Below, one piece after another: positions 10,386 through 19,789 of a stretch of DNA of 64,000 nt (the first letter of the stretch is position 1; each line of letters starts with the position of its first letter). The stretch is taken from NCBI GenBank assembly GCA_956465555.1, contig OY101115.1, forward strand, positions 3,746,972 to 3,810,971, written 5' to 3'. The stretch is from Nitzschia sp. pyKryTriq1. Its lineage: Eukaryota; Bacillariophyta; Bacillariophyceae; Bacillariales; Bacillariaceae. Under the pieces are notes generated by a model. It worked only from the letters and a program-made list of their open reading frames with translations, did no database searches and had not been told where the DNA came from. Made by a program: the position numbers and the translations under genes.

Positions 10386-12780
10386 TCACTCGGGTCCATC
10401 CCAAAGAAAGGATTCATCCGTTTGCTTCGTGTCATATCTTACTCCAAGCTGTTTGAAGCGGGTCGAATTTTGCTTGGTTATGGAAAAATATGAGTCCAGG
10501 GTGTTCTTGGCAGTTCCTCTTTTCGGAGACAACTTTCGATCACCAACAGGGCGAAAAGACCTCACCCATGGCTGGGACTGGGACGAGAGACAGCTCGGAG
10601 ATTTCTCCTTTTGCTTCCTGAAAGCATCGATCAAAGGCCCCGACTGAGGTCGTCTGATACTCTTAGGGGGGAGAGACCGAAAGGAGTTGTCTAGCCTGGT
10701 AGATTTGATTCCGATAGCACGAACTCCAAGAAGATTGGATGTAGGCCTAGAGTATCCTGAGTCATCCGGGGAGTCAATGAGTTCAGAATCGTCAAGCGAT
10801 ACCCGAGCCGGTTTGCTGCTACCCAATTCATCGTCATCCACACCATCAAAATTTCCGATGAAGGGCTCGGAATTGGAATCCGTCAGATCAAAAAACGACG
10901 GGGCTTCCAGATTACTAATTGTATCCGTAGCCAAGCCGGCGGCAGGATATCCATCGCTGGATGGGTCGCTCAGCGAATCACTGAACGACACATCAGCTGA
11001 TCGTAGGTGCCCTGCATTTACCATTTGCTCTGTTGTGTTGGAGTCGATTGGTGGATTCTGCTGCTTCCCAAGGTCGCTTGCAAATCGACGTCCTCGTGGC
11101 GCTTCCGTGGGAGGTCGCTCAAAGCGACCTGACGAACAAGAAAGCCTAAATGACCGATCTTGTACCGAAGAGAAATCACGCTTCACATACCGAACATCCT
11201 TTGTGTCATAAAAATTTTGGATGCCAATCTGATCACTACTTGACTCTCGATCCGCAGTTCTTGCAAATTTGGCAAAGAACTTGCTGGTGTTGCCAGTGTT
11301 TGGGTGAATGATGTCCAGAGGAGCCCTACTATCATCTCGTGACCTCTTTCTGGTCGCCGTTGGGACTGGCTTGGCATAGGGATTTCTTGCCGGAGCGACC
11401 TTCTTGAGTACGAACACCACTGGTGGCTTCCGACTTTCCTGCTGTTCTTTGACGGCTTTTACTTGGCTACCTCCTCTGCCTAAGCATGCAGTCTCTTTGA
11501 TCTTTGGAGCATGATCAGCCTGATCCGACGCCTCCGCGATTTTACCCAGAAATGACCAGTCGTCGCCAAATCGTTCCATGAGGGGGGAGTGTTGAGTATG
11601 ACAAGAAGGTGCATCTTTTCCCGGCTCTGATGTTCGAGGTTCACAAAGTGGCTTGTTGCTGCCGTTTTGGTACTGGACGATATGGTAGTAGAAGACTGCC
11701 TCACTTTTCGCCAGATTAAGCTCATATTCCCTGGTATCGATATTTGGTCTATTCTTTCTTGGTATAGCGTCCAAGACTTTTGAAAATCGAACACTGTCAT
11801 TCCGATACGAATTGTCCCGAACATATTTGAACGCGTTCACTAGTCCAACACCTGTTAGTTTGTTCGGTGCGTAGTCGCATCCAGCAAGTACACATCCTTG
11901 TACAAAAAGTCGCACACCAAATCCCGGTCGTCTGGACTGCCGCGAAGCAAGATTTATCAATAGCGATTCCAATGCACTAGGGGGTTTCTTCCCGGCGGTG
12001 CAAGGGACTTGATTGTCTTTGGAGGACAACAGCCAATCCATAGAGATGACGTCGCACTTTCCTGTTTGTCGGTCTAGTTTGAAGATGACGGGGAAGGCAC
12101 AGTGCGTCGCTGCCGAATAGACGAGAACATCAGAGTCCTAGAGATTGTGTTCAAACAGAGTGAGAATGGGAGAAGGAAAATGCAGTCCGAGCTTTAGCAT
12201 GTTGGATATTGGATATGCAACGTACCTCGGTAATGACAGCATCAGCCAATCCATCAACGCAAAGCTTTGCGAGCTGGGCATCGGCTTCGTATGGGGACCA
12301 AGTCAAGTGTACACGCTCGTCATTTTGGAAGTTTCTTCTGACCTCAGCCATGACTTCTTCGGTGAGCTCGTCCTTGATTTTGATACAGGTCTTGTACTTT
12401 TCCTCTGCTTTGTGGTTCTCGCGTCGATCCTTGTATTCCCGTGCCTCCTTCAAATTGGCTTGTCGGCGCCGCTCGCGTTCTCCGTTGGTGTCTGCCTTGA
12501 GTGGGCATCGTTTTCCGTCCATTACCAAGTAGATTTGGCCAATTTGAAACGCCTGGAGGAGCTCTCTGCATCGCGATATTACGTACTTTGCCGACACCTG
12601 AACGCAGTGCTTGTCGATGATCCCTCGTTCAATTCCTTCCACGTACTTCTCCGAGACACTGTATACACTGCGATGAAGCCAACAAGAGGCATCGACAGCG
12701 AGAGTCTTACCCCGAAAATCTCGCAGAGAGGTCTTTTGGGTGGCAAAACTCAATCCCTTGTGGAGCCCTTGAATTCCCAT
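10386..12780 (-). CDS. EXO1: EXO1-type 5'-3' exonuclease/flap nuclease (XPG family)
   Basis: EXO1 degrades DNA 5' to 3' in mismatch repair and double-strand-break resection. The structure is complement(join(10386..12137, 12226..12780)), about 768 aa; the phase-0 intron of 88 bp interrupts the catalytic motif so that exon joining restores VITEDSDVLVYS. The N-terminal nuclease region begins MGIQGLHKG, as in EXO1 rather than FEN1. It has VDASCWLH, VMDGKRCPLK and the internal region YEADAQL, TEDSD and GCVLAGCDY with a helix-hairpin segment (LTGVGLVNAF). The C-terminal half is disordered, as in other EXO1 proteins, and carries a candidate MLH1-binding SKFF (470-473) and a consensus PCNA-box QIGIQNFY (488-495). 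The ATG at 12780 is chosen because a Gly follows the initiator Met, a conserved catalytic feature of XPG nucleases. Confidence 0.93.
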
Positions 12781-13448
12781 GGTGAGACGTAGTCGCAGCT
12801 TCAGACAGTACGTGAGCTCAAAATTTGACTTGGACGCTGGGTCCCAAGAAAGACTGAGATGAATGATTAAGGCTTCTAACAAGGTCTGTCACTACAGTAC
12901 GAAGATGAAATGACAGATAGAATGAATTCCGGTTGGAGCAAGTAGATATAAAGTGCACGGTGCTTGGCTGGTGCGTGAATATTTTTTTGTTCAACATTTT
13001 CAAATCGTTCCGTTGGCTGGTTTCGATGATCGATCTCGAGCCAGCCGAAAAATTTGGCTCGAACTTTGGTGAATCATCGACCACTGCGACTCGTTATTTT
13101 CCATTCATGATCGCGACTCACGAGTGAGTCAGTCAGTCGCAAACTCCTCATGCATCGCGAGGACGACTGCACTTTTTCGCTGATTTACGATTCACGATGA
13201 TGGTGATTACCAGTACCAGGTATGAGTACTCGTACCGTAGTGCTGTCGGGAGGAGGTGCGGCTCTGCATTACCCATTTGCACTGCCATATGTTATCAACT
13301 ACTAAAGATACTTGCCGTATTTGTATCCACCATCCACTCCCCGACAAAACTCCATTTTGATCCTATTGTGATTTTCGTTTCACCGTGATTAGGAGTACTT
13401 GATTCATTGATTGATCCATTCATTCATTCATTCATTCGAAAAATAGCG
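12781..13448. other. Divergent intergenic region
   Basis: This separates the EXO1-like gene (minus) from the SDR gene (plus). It holds only short GTAC-rich words and an ATTC tandem run near 13415-13437 just before the SDR start. No gene or RNA is recognised. Confidence 0.55.
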
Positions 13449-14348
13449 ATGGACGTGTGCGAGCGGTTTTTCAAAGCAGGTGGACCGCTTCTGTGGCTGT
13501 GTTCTCTTTTACTGGCGTCAACTCCAGTCCAGGCAGGGCCATCCTCGCTGTGGGAATTCCCATCGGGTACGACGGCGGTTGTGACTGGAGGAACAAAGGG
13601 AATTGGCAAGGCCATTGTTGAAGAATTGGCTATGAAGGGCACCAGAATTCTGACTTGTAGTCGCAACGAAGAAGACCTCGAACGGTGTGTAGATGAGTGG
13701 AGTGCGCAGGGGTGGGACGTCACGGGAGTGTCAGCTGATGTTGCCACACCCGAGGGACGCGAATCGTTGATGCAGGATATCGAGTCTTGGTTGGGCGAAT
13801 CAAAGAGATTGGATATTTTGGTCAACAATGTCGGCACCAACATTCGGAAGAAATCGATTGAATACACCCAAGAAGATTTGGAAAAAGTTTGGAATACCAA
13901 CTTTAAATCCATGTTCGGTTTGACTGTAGCTTGTCACCCTCTGTTGAAGCGAAACCGTGGGGAACCATTCAGCTCTGTCGTAAATATCGGATCTGTTGCG
14001 GGAGTAACCTGCATGAAATCAGGCACTCCGTACGCTTCTACCAAAGCAGCCATGAATCAAGTCACTGGAAACTGGGCTTGTGAATGGGGCCCCGATGGGA
14101 TCCGCGTGAATTGTGTAACACCATGGTATATAAATACAGAACTCGCCCAGCAAGTGCTAAAGAACAAGGCGTATGCCAAGTCTGTGATTGAACGAACCCC
14201 GATGGGGCGCGTTGGCGAGCCACACGAAGTGGCTGGTCTGGTTGCCTTTTTGTGCTTGCCCAGTGCTCAATACATTACAGGACAGGTCATTTCCGTCGAT
14301 GGTGGCTTTACTCGAAATGGATATTACGATAGTTTCTATCGCCGATAA
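13449..14348 (+). CDS. Short-chain dehydrogenase/reductase, tropinone-reductase-like
   Basis: An NAD(P)-dependent oxidoreductase of the classical SDR family, 299 aa, in one exon. The ATG at 13449 opens a signal peptide ([15 protein letters not shown]), so the enzyme probably enters the secretory pathway or lies in the ER; no plastid-type Phe follows the cleavage site. Motifs are the nucleotide-binding TGGTKGIG (about 45-52), NNVG (family NNAG), the Ser of NIGSVAG and the catalytic YASTK (Tyr195, Lys199), with the C-terminal [10 protein letters not shown] block. The sequence most resembles tropinone-reductase-like SDRs, a group with broad substrates, so the true substrate is unknown. The next gene converges on it, with the two stops about 60 bp apart. 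Confidence 0.92.
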   Translation: MDVCERFFKAGGPLLWLCSLLLASTPVQAGPSSLWEFPSGTTAVVTGGTKGIGKAIVEELAMKGTRILTCSRNEEDLERCVDEWSAQGWDVTGVSADVATPEGRESLMQDIESWLGESKRLDILVNNVGTNIRKKSIEYTQEDLEKVWNTNFKSMFGLTVACHPLLKRNRGEPFSSVVNIGSVAGVTCMKSGTPYASTKAAMNQVTGNWACEWGPDGIRVNCVTPWYINTELAQQVLKNKAYAKSVIERTPMGRVGEPHEVAGLVAFLCLPSAQYITGQVISVDGGFTRNGYYDSFYRR

Positions 14349-14408
14349 GAACCAATGTCCGCCTTTTATGGATCCGCTAGCTATGGAATCATCAAAGACT
14401 TTATTCAT

Positions 14409-15059
14409 TTAGTTGTCGGCTTCAAAATTTCCTTTTCGGTCTGACGATGCTATACTCTCTACATACAAAGCTCCCAGATGTGGAGGCCGTCGATGTTTCC
14501 GAAGCTCCCACTGCCACCGTCGGATTCTTCCGTCCCAAGTGACAGTTTTCATCACTTGCGTTGCTATCCATCCATCCTCCCCTCCGACCCGATTCAGTCG
14601 AGTCTCCATAGACCATTCCTTTCCTTTCATGGCGACCCCATAGAAGGAAGTCGCCATAGTGCCGGCCGTCTCGTGGGCCGACTCGATGAAATCGGTCAAA
14701 TTGTGCTTAAAGATATGGCGAGTTGTATCACCAGCAAACGCCCAAACAGAGCAAAGGCCGGCGTTCTTTGTCGGCAGATCGTTCATTCGCAGCGCATCCA
14801 TTAGCAGAGCGGGAATATCTTCTGGGTCTAAGTCAGGACGAGGCAACCCTGCCCCATCCCATTGTGATCGTGTAACGTTAAAGATCGATTCTTCCTCAAA
14901 GATATTCCTGGTTTGGCCATTGTTTTGCGTGCCCCCGTCCTCGGGGTCCTTGGCCTGCCGACGACATGAAGCGGTGCGGTAAAATGTTCGACATTGCAGA
15001 AACGCCGATGCAAAATAGCCAAAGATAATCAGAAGATAGGTGAATTGCGGTAATACCAT
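14409..15059 (-). CDS. Plastid-targeted conserved protein of unknown function
   Basis: A 216-aa single-exon protein. It starts with a hydrophobic signal peptide (LPQFTYLLIIFGYFASAF) directly followed by the diatom plastid motif ASAF|LQ. The mature part carries an LLMDALRMNDLPTKNAG segment and GVAMKGKEWS, which resemble a small plastid protein family of plants and algae with a probable NTF2-like fold; that link is from memory and is uncertain. No catalytic residues could be assigned. Its upstream region is shared with the divergent membrane-protein gene at 15562. Confidence 0.7.
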   Translation of the reverse strand: MVLPQFTYLLIIFGYFASAFLQCRTFYRTASCRRQAKDPEDGGTQNNGQTRNIFEEESIFNVTRSQWDGAGLPRPDLDPEDIPALLMDALRMNDLPTKNAGLCSVWAFAGDTTRHIFKHNLTDFIESAHETAGTMATSFYGVAMKGKEWSMETRLNRVGGEDGWIATQVMKTVTWDGRIRRWQWELRKHRRPPHLGALYVESIASSDRKGNFEADN

Positions 15060-15561
15060 GATGACAGTTTATGGTGGATGGGGTGGGGTGGTTCAGTTGA
15101 TCCTGAACAAGGAAAGTCAAAAGCAGGCGCGAGACACGAGACGAAAAAGAAGAGAAGATACCGATGATTCGACTCATCGGATCATCGACAGGATTCTCCG
15201 AAACGGCGTCCTTTTGGCTTTTGCTTGATGAACACGTAAGCCTTCGGCTCATCTCTCTCAGCTCAGCGAGAAGAGGGCATTAAAATATATACCGGCGGTA
15301 CACGTGTACCGGTACCGATACCGGTACTGGTAAATATAAATCACAACATACACATTCATCAAGTACAGTACACGTACCGGTAGTAGTCATCGGAAACGAA
15401 AGAAGCCAGAAAATAATATCCAGGGACGGATCTTCGCCTCCGGTAGTGGAAAGGAGCTTCACCATCACTTCGACGTGTTCTCGAAGATGGTGTCAAAATA
15501 ATCAAGTGCCCAGTTGTCTCTCATATCTTTCATCCATCTCCTTCGTTCTCTTCAAGCAACG
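15060..15561. other. Divergent intergenic region with palindromic words
   Basis: The stretch contains a dense cluster of TACCGGTA and GTACCGGTAC palindromes at about 15290-15385. No gene is supported; it probably holds both promoters. Confidence 0.55.
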
Positions 15562-16899
15562 ATGGCAGCCAAAGACGATGATGTGATCCCTTTTGCGGCC
15601 GAGACGAACCTTTCGCACCCATGGTTTGAAGGACCCGCCCCTCCCGTCGCCTTCACGTTCGGCTTGACAGCAGTGTTCGCGGTCCCGGCTCTCTACCTTT
15701 ATCTACAGCGAGCTGCGACGCTCCGTGGAAAATTCGGAGCGTCCTTTCAAGGCTCATTGAAAGCTTGTGCCTTGATCTCAGCCTATATGGACAATTATGG
15801 ACACTCTCGATTCGCGACACTCAAATTGTGTACGAAATCATTTTTCTTTCTCGGCCTTCTACAGCTCAACTTTCATCGAGGATTCTGGATCATGTGGGGA
15901 ATCTTGGTGATTGAATCAAGTCTGGATACTATTCGAGTCTTGCTGGCCTATTGGAATTGCAAAAGTCTAGGCAAAGCTCAAGTCGTCTCGGAGGAAGAAA
16001 CTCGGGATTTGCAACAAGGGAACAGCGCCGTTCTAGATCCTACCAACGTCTACGAGGACTTGACGCGACCCAAATCCATTGCCGGTATGGTATTTTTGGT
16101 TCAGGCGATGCTCATTGGCCTTGTCATGGTCGATACCTATAAGACTACCACTCGCACATGCTTCGATGGCACGGACGGTTGTCCTATGCTCACATCACTT
16201 GGCTCGTACACCATGTATCTGATGGGAACGTTCATGGCCAGTGTGTTCTATGTTGGACCCCGAAACTCCTACGGTCAGAAAGAACAGAACCCAACTTTTT
16301 GGCTCAAGCTATTTCTAATGAGCAAACAACCTTCTGTCTTGACTTGGACGGACAGTGTGACGGATCAACAACAATCCTACGAGTTGCGTCCGAACGATTG
16401 GCGGATTTGGCTGCGCTTCATTCTCAGTTTTCTGGTCAACGGCGTCGGCTTTCACTTTCTATTGCATGTTCTACCTATCCAAGTAGCGGGGCAGTCGACG
16501 ATTATCGGTGTCGTCTTTCGAGCCATTGGTATGATTTATCTGGCTGACTTGGATGATTCGGCAGGGCACAAAATGACTTTGGTTCAAGTCGAAAGGAATC
16601 AGGGAGCCTTTCACTCCTTCACACCCGACGAAACTCTTGGAACGCAAGACAGTTATGGCAGCTTGGCGGCTGATACAGAGCTGGAGGCGGCGAAGCAAAA
16701 GATTATCGATGATGCTTTGCAGAGCGTCAAGAAGCAGCTGGAGGACTTGGTTGCAAATGGACGTCATGAAAAATCTGCAGCTGTGGCCGCCCGTCGACGG
16801 CCGCAGCGCAAGTTCTTCAACATAACCAATGCCTTATTTGTATCGGCAAATCAGACACGACAAAAAAAGAATGACGAGAAAACACGGCTGGTACATTGA
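15562..16899 (+). CDS. Multi-pass membrane protein of unknown function
   Basis: A 445-aa protein in a single exon. The ATG at 15562 (MAAKDDD) is preferred over an upstream in-frame one. Hydrophobic segments suggest six or seven membrane helices: FTFGLTAVFAVPALYLYL, a long pair around SFFFLGLLQLNFHRGFWIMW, MVFLVQAMLIGLVMV, YTMYLMGTFMASVFYVG and a C-terminal pair around FILSFLVNGVGFHFLL. The last about 110 residues are hydrophilic and basic (RRRPQRKF), probably cytosolic and partly coiled. I do not recognise the family. The absence of a plastid motif suggests an ER, Golgi or plasma-membrane location. Confidence 0.8.
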   Translation: MAAKDDDVIPFAAETNLSHPWFEGPAPPVAFTFGLTAVFAVPALYLYLQRAATLRGKFGASFQGSLKACALISAYMDNYGHSRFATLKLCTKSFFFLGLLQLNFHRGFWIMWGILVIESSLDTIRVLLAYWNCKSLGKAQVVSEEETRDLQQGNSAVLDPTNVYEDLTRPKSIAGMVFLVQAMLIGLVMVDTYKTTTRTCFDGTDGCPMLTSLGSYTMYLMGTFMASVFYVGPRNSYGQKEQNPTFWLKLFLMSKQPSVLTWTDSVTDQQQSYELRPNDWRIWLRFILSFLVNGVGFHFLLHVLPIQVAGQSTIIGVVFRAIGMIYLADLDDSAGHKMTLVQVERNQGAFHSFTPDETLGTQDSYGSLAADTELEAAKQKIIDDALQSVKKQLEDLVANGRHEKSAAVAARRRPQRKFFNITNALFVSANQTRQKKNDEKTRLVH

Positions 16900-17536
16900 A
16901 TATTATCGGAAGATGAGCTCGCTCGTTCGACGCTCTTTGCAAGGCGTCGAAAGAAGAAGGCCTATCCTTTCTAACTGCATGTCTTTCGCTTACACTGTAT
17001 TTCGAAGTCAACATAGACCAGTCGCCAAAACATAGTACATTAAAGCTGTTTATGCCACCATTTTTTTGAAAGGGATCACCCATCACCCTTCAAGAAGCTC
17101 CAATGGGGGGAGGTTCAACGTGAATCTCGACCGAGTAAATGATATATAATACTGTACGATACTCCCTACCGTATTACTACCAGGTATCGTCCTACTGTAG
17201 TTCGAATACCGGGGTATTATTGTCCAGCCTCGGCGCCGGCCTGGACGACGGACTGACTCTGGTGACGTCATAATCACGAATCGGTGCGTGCGTGGTGCGT
17301 GGTGCGCATGCGACTTTTTTGCTTTCGTGGTGGTCGAATGACTTTCTTCGCATTTCGCCCGTGCCGTCGTCGTCGTCGATCGATCCGGAGTGATGACGAT
17401 GCATTTTGGTTGGCACTTTCTTGCTGCCGATACCAGTACCAGGTACGAGGTACCTGGTATGGTATGCTTCCTTCACGATAATCGACATCGACAACATTAT
17501 TATTATTTGCTATCGCTTCGACGGTCGGTCGGCAAC
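16900..17536. other. Intergenic region
   Basis: It lies between two membrane-protein genes on the same strand and contains GTACCAGGTAC-type inverted repeats near 17430-17460 and a CGTCGTCGTC run. No gene is supported. Confidence 0.5.
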
Positions 17537-18322
17537 ATGGGAACCACAGTTAAACGTAGACGGAAATCCGAATGTCCGACTACTACTTCTACTTCTACTA
17601 GAGGCCTGGTTGAGGACGACAACGGCAATGGCTACGTGCTATGCAAGAAACCAAAGGATGCCAATGACCGTGAGCTCTCCGAGCCCCCCAGCCTCCGCCG
17701 TGCAGGATCTTCGACCATTGACTTTATGTCATCGTTCGGGGATGATGAGAATGATTTGTTCTCCCCGTCCAAGAGTGGTCAGATGGATCGCGGTGGATTG
17801 ACCGCTCTCGCCACGACGCTTCATCTTTTGGTGGGAGGCATGACCGCCGATTTTTGCAAGAACGGATTGCCGTGGGAGGGGCAAAAGTGCCGATCCAAAA
17901 TAGCGGGCCTTTCGGGGATTCTGTATGCACTACCAGCCCTCGTCGCCGTGGGTCACCCGTATGACCAGATCATGTGGACGGTGCAAGCCATGCTTTCTAT
18001 TCTGGCCGACTACTGCTACATTTGTCAAGATTCCTTCTGGCATGGCGTTGATCGATACTTTGCCATTTTCAATGCCGTTACGATTGTTTGGCGAGTCTCT
18101 GTTGTTCTCAGCTGGCACATTGCTTTCTTAATGATCATCCCCATGGGCTGTTTCGTAGGTGCCAGTCGGGCCAAGGACCAGAGGGATCTTGACTCTTGGC
18201 ATGTCTGGCATTGCCTTTGGCATGTATCGAGTGGACCGTTGGTTGGTGTCGTCGTGTATATGATTCACAACTGTCAAAATACTGCTACGTCTATGGAAGC
18301 TGGAATTACAGCAAGCCAGTAA
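17537..18322 (+). CDS. Multi-pass membrane protein, possibly CREST-superfamily
   Basis: A 261-aa single-exon protein. The start at 17537 (MGTTVKRRRK) gives a hydrophilic N-terminal region of about 85 residues with a basic cluster, followed by six or seven hydrophobic helices. Two His/Asp-rich sites stand out: CQDSFWHGVDRYFA in the middle and DSWHVWHCLWHVSSG near the C-terminus. Their spacing recalls the metal-binding Ser, Asp and His residues of CREST membrane hydrolases (alkaline ceramidases, PAQR receptors, TMEM8/PGAP6), but I cannot confirm this by alignment. If correct it would be a zinc-dependent lipid amidase or hydrolase. It converges with the DUF1772 gene 110 bp downstream. Confidence 0.8.
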   Translation: MGTTVKRRRKSECPTTTSTSTRGLVEDDNGNGYVLCKKPKDANDRELSEPPSLRRAGSSTIDFMSSFGDDENDLFSPSKSGQMDRGGLTALATTLHLLVGGMTADFCKNGLPWEGQKCRSKIAGLSGILYALPALVAVGHPYDQIMWTVQAMLSILADYCYICQDSFWHGVDRYFAIFNAVTIVWRVSVVLSWHIAFLMIIPMGCFVGASRAKDQRDLDSWHVWHCLWHVSSGPLVGVVVYMIHNCQNTATSMEAGITASQ

Positions 18323-18431
18323 GGGGGGTTGACCAGAGGAAGAACTATATTGTATAAGTCTTGCTGGACACACCATCTTGAATCTATTCTACGAGTGCCG
18401 AGAGAAGCCGTACTTTGCGTTCAGGAAGTTT

Positions 18432-19022
18432 TCAAACGTACGAGGCATGCAAGTGGGATTGTTCAACAAGACTGCGGGTGTCTGATCCTTTCTTGTCGGC
18501 ACCTACCACAGATTCTTCCTGTAGCAAGCTTGTACACAAGAGGAGCGAACTGACCATGCAGAGAACAGTACGGGCTGTATTCCACTTTCTCCACGGCAAC
18601 TCAAAATAGCCGCGCTCGAATGCGAGGCTGTCGTCATCTAATTGGCTAATGTTCAAGGTTTTTACCCGATTGTTCCTGGGTATGTTTGCCGAAACCGTAA
18701 TAATTTGTCCCAAGACATAGAGCATGGCCGCCACGAAGATGCGAGCCTTGGAGGCTTTGGCGGCTGAAGCCTGAATGGCAAAGGCCAATCCGGTCGTCAG
18801 CAACAACACCAGTACTGAACCTATCCATGTCAAAACAAAGATGGGCTGGTTCTCTTGGATGACACCATCAATGACTTGAAAGGCTCGCAGAAAATTTGCA
18901 TCAGAGAGTTGGCTGATACCCGGCATGATAACAATAGAAAAGATTAAAAGAAATCCGAAGACAGTTGTACACAAGAACGTAGAGAATAGTAGAGAAACTT
19001 GATAGGCTGTTTGAAGGCTCAT
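18432..19022 (-). CDS. DUF1772/anthrone-oxygenase-like membrane protein
   Basis: A 196-aa protein with four hydrophobic helices. The start at 19022 (MSLQTAYQ) is chosen because it begins just before the first helix; a longer in-frame upstream extension is basic and unlike the family. The block IMPGISQLSDANFLRAFQVI, followed by NIPRNNRVKTL and PWRKWNTART, fits the DUF1772 family. Some fungal members act as anthrone oxygenases in polyketide pathways and many bacterial members have no known role. No polyketide genes are nearby, so an anthrone substrate is not implied. Confidence 0.8.
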   Translation of the reverse strand: MSLQTAYQVSLLFSTFLCTTVFGFLLIFSIVIMPGISQLSDANFLRAFQVIDGVIQENQPIFVLTWIGSVLVLLLTTGLAFAIQASAAKASKARIFVAAMLYVLGQIITVSANIPRNNRVKTLNISQLDDDSLAFERGYFELPWRKWNTARTVLCMVSSLLLCTSLLQEESVVGADKKGSDTRSLVEQSHLHASYV

Positions 19023-19789
19023 GGTGATGTCTTTTTCGGAATTTATGAGTAGTAGACGGATTGAGAATGAAAATCTTTGAGGAGCCAAGTAGGGAATATA
19101 CAAAAGTCTTACTCCCACGTTCTTGGTAGTTCGGTGGGGGTGTTCTTGATGATTCATTCTTCTTGATGATTGATTCCTTCTTCGCACATTCCTTTTTATT
19201 CTTCATTCACACAGCTCTCTTTTGAGCGATCGTGCGCGATTAGACTTTCACCTTTTTGCATACTGTACAGTACCAGGTACCAGGTGTACGTACAGACAGT
19301 GAAAGCGCACAACATGAGAGCGCAGTCTGTCGTCCGTTCGCCAGCCGAAAGCCGGTTTGAATGAAGCCGAGCCATTCGACTCCTTCGACTATGAGTGAGT
19401 GATGATTCGATGATTCTTCTTCTTCGCGATGATGATGATGCCATCGATCTCAAATAATCTCAACACTCAACAACAACAAAAAACAAAAAGTTCGACGTCT
19501 TCCAATTCAGAAACACCCTGTGAAAAGATGATTGATGATTCGAAGTCTTCTCTCGGATTACGATGATAAGAATGTCGCTTACTGTACTGGTACCAGGTAC
19601 AGTACGAGTACACGTACACGTACACGTACCGTCAGTGACGAGAAGTGAGCGAGAGGCAAGAAAGTAGCTTGCTTCTTCTTCTCGTGATTCGACGTCCGAT
19701 CGTCATCTCTTCCGCCGTCCTTCACCCTTCACATCACAATTCAATAACAACATAACGAAGCCGCACTACACCACAAAATCAAAATTAAA
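19023..19789. other. Divergent intergenic region, partly duplicated at 22361-22640
   Basis: This holds the 5' region of the DUF1772-like gene (minus) and of the 800-aa gene (plus). Blocks at 19028-19050, 19225-19240 and 19330-19380 recur in the same order in the region before the helicase gene. GTAC-rich palindromes occur near 19270 and 19590-19625. Confidence 0.6.
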
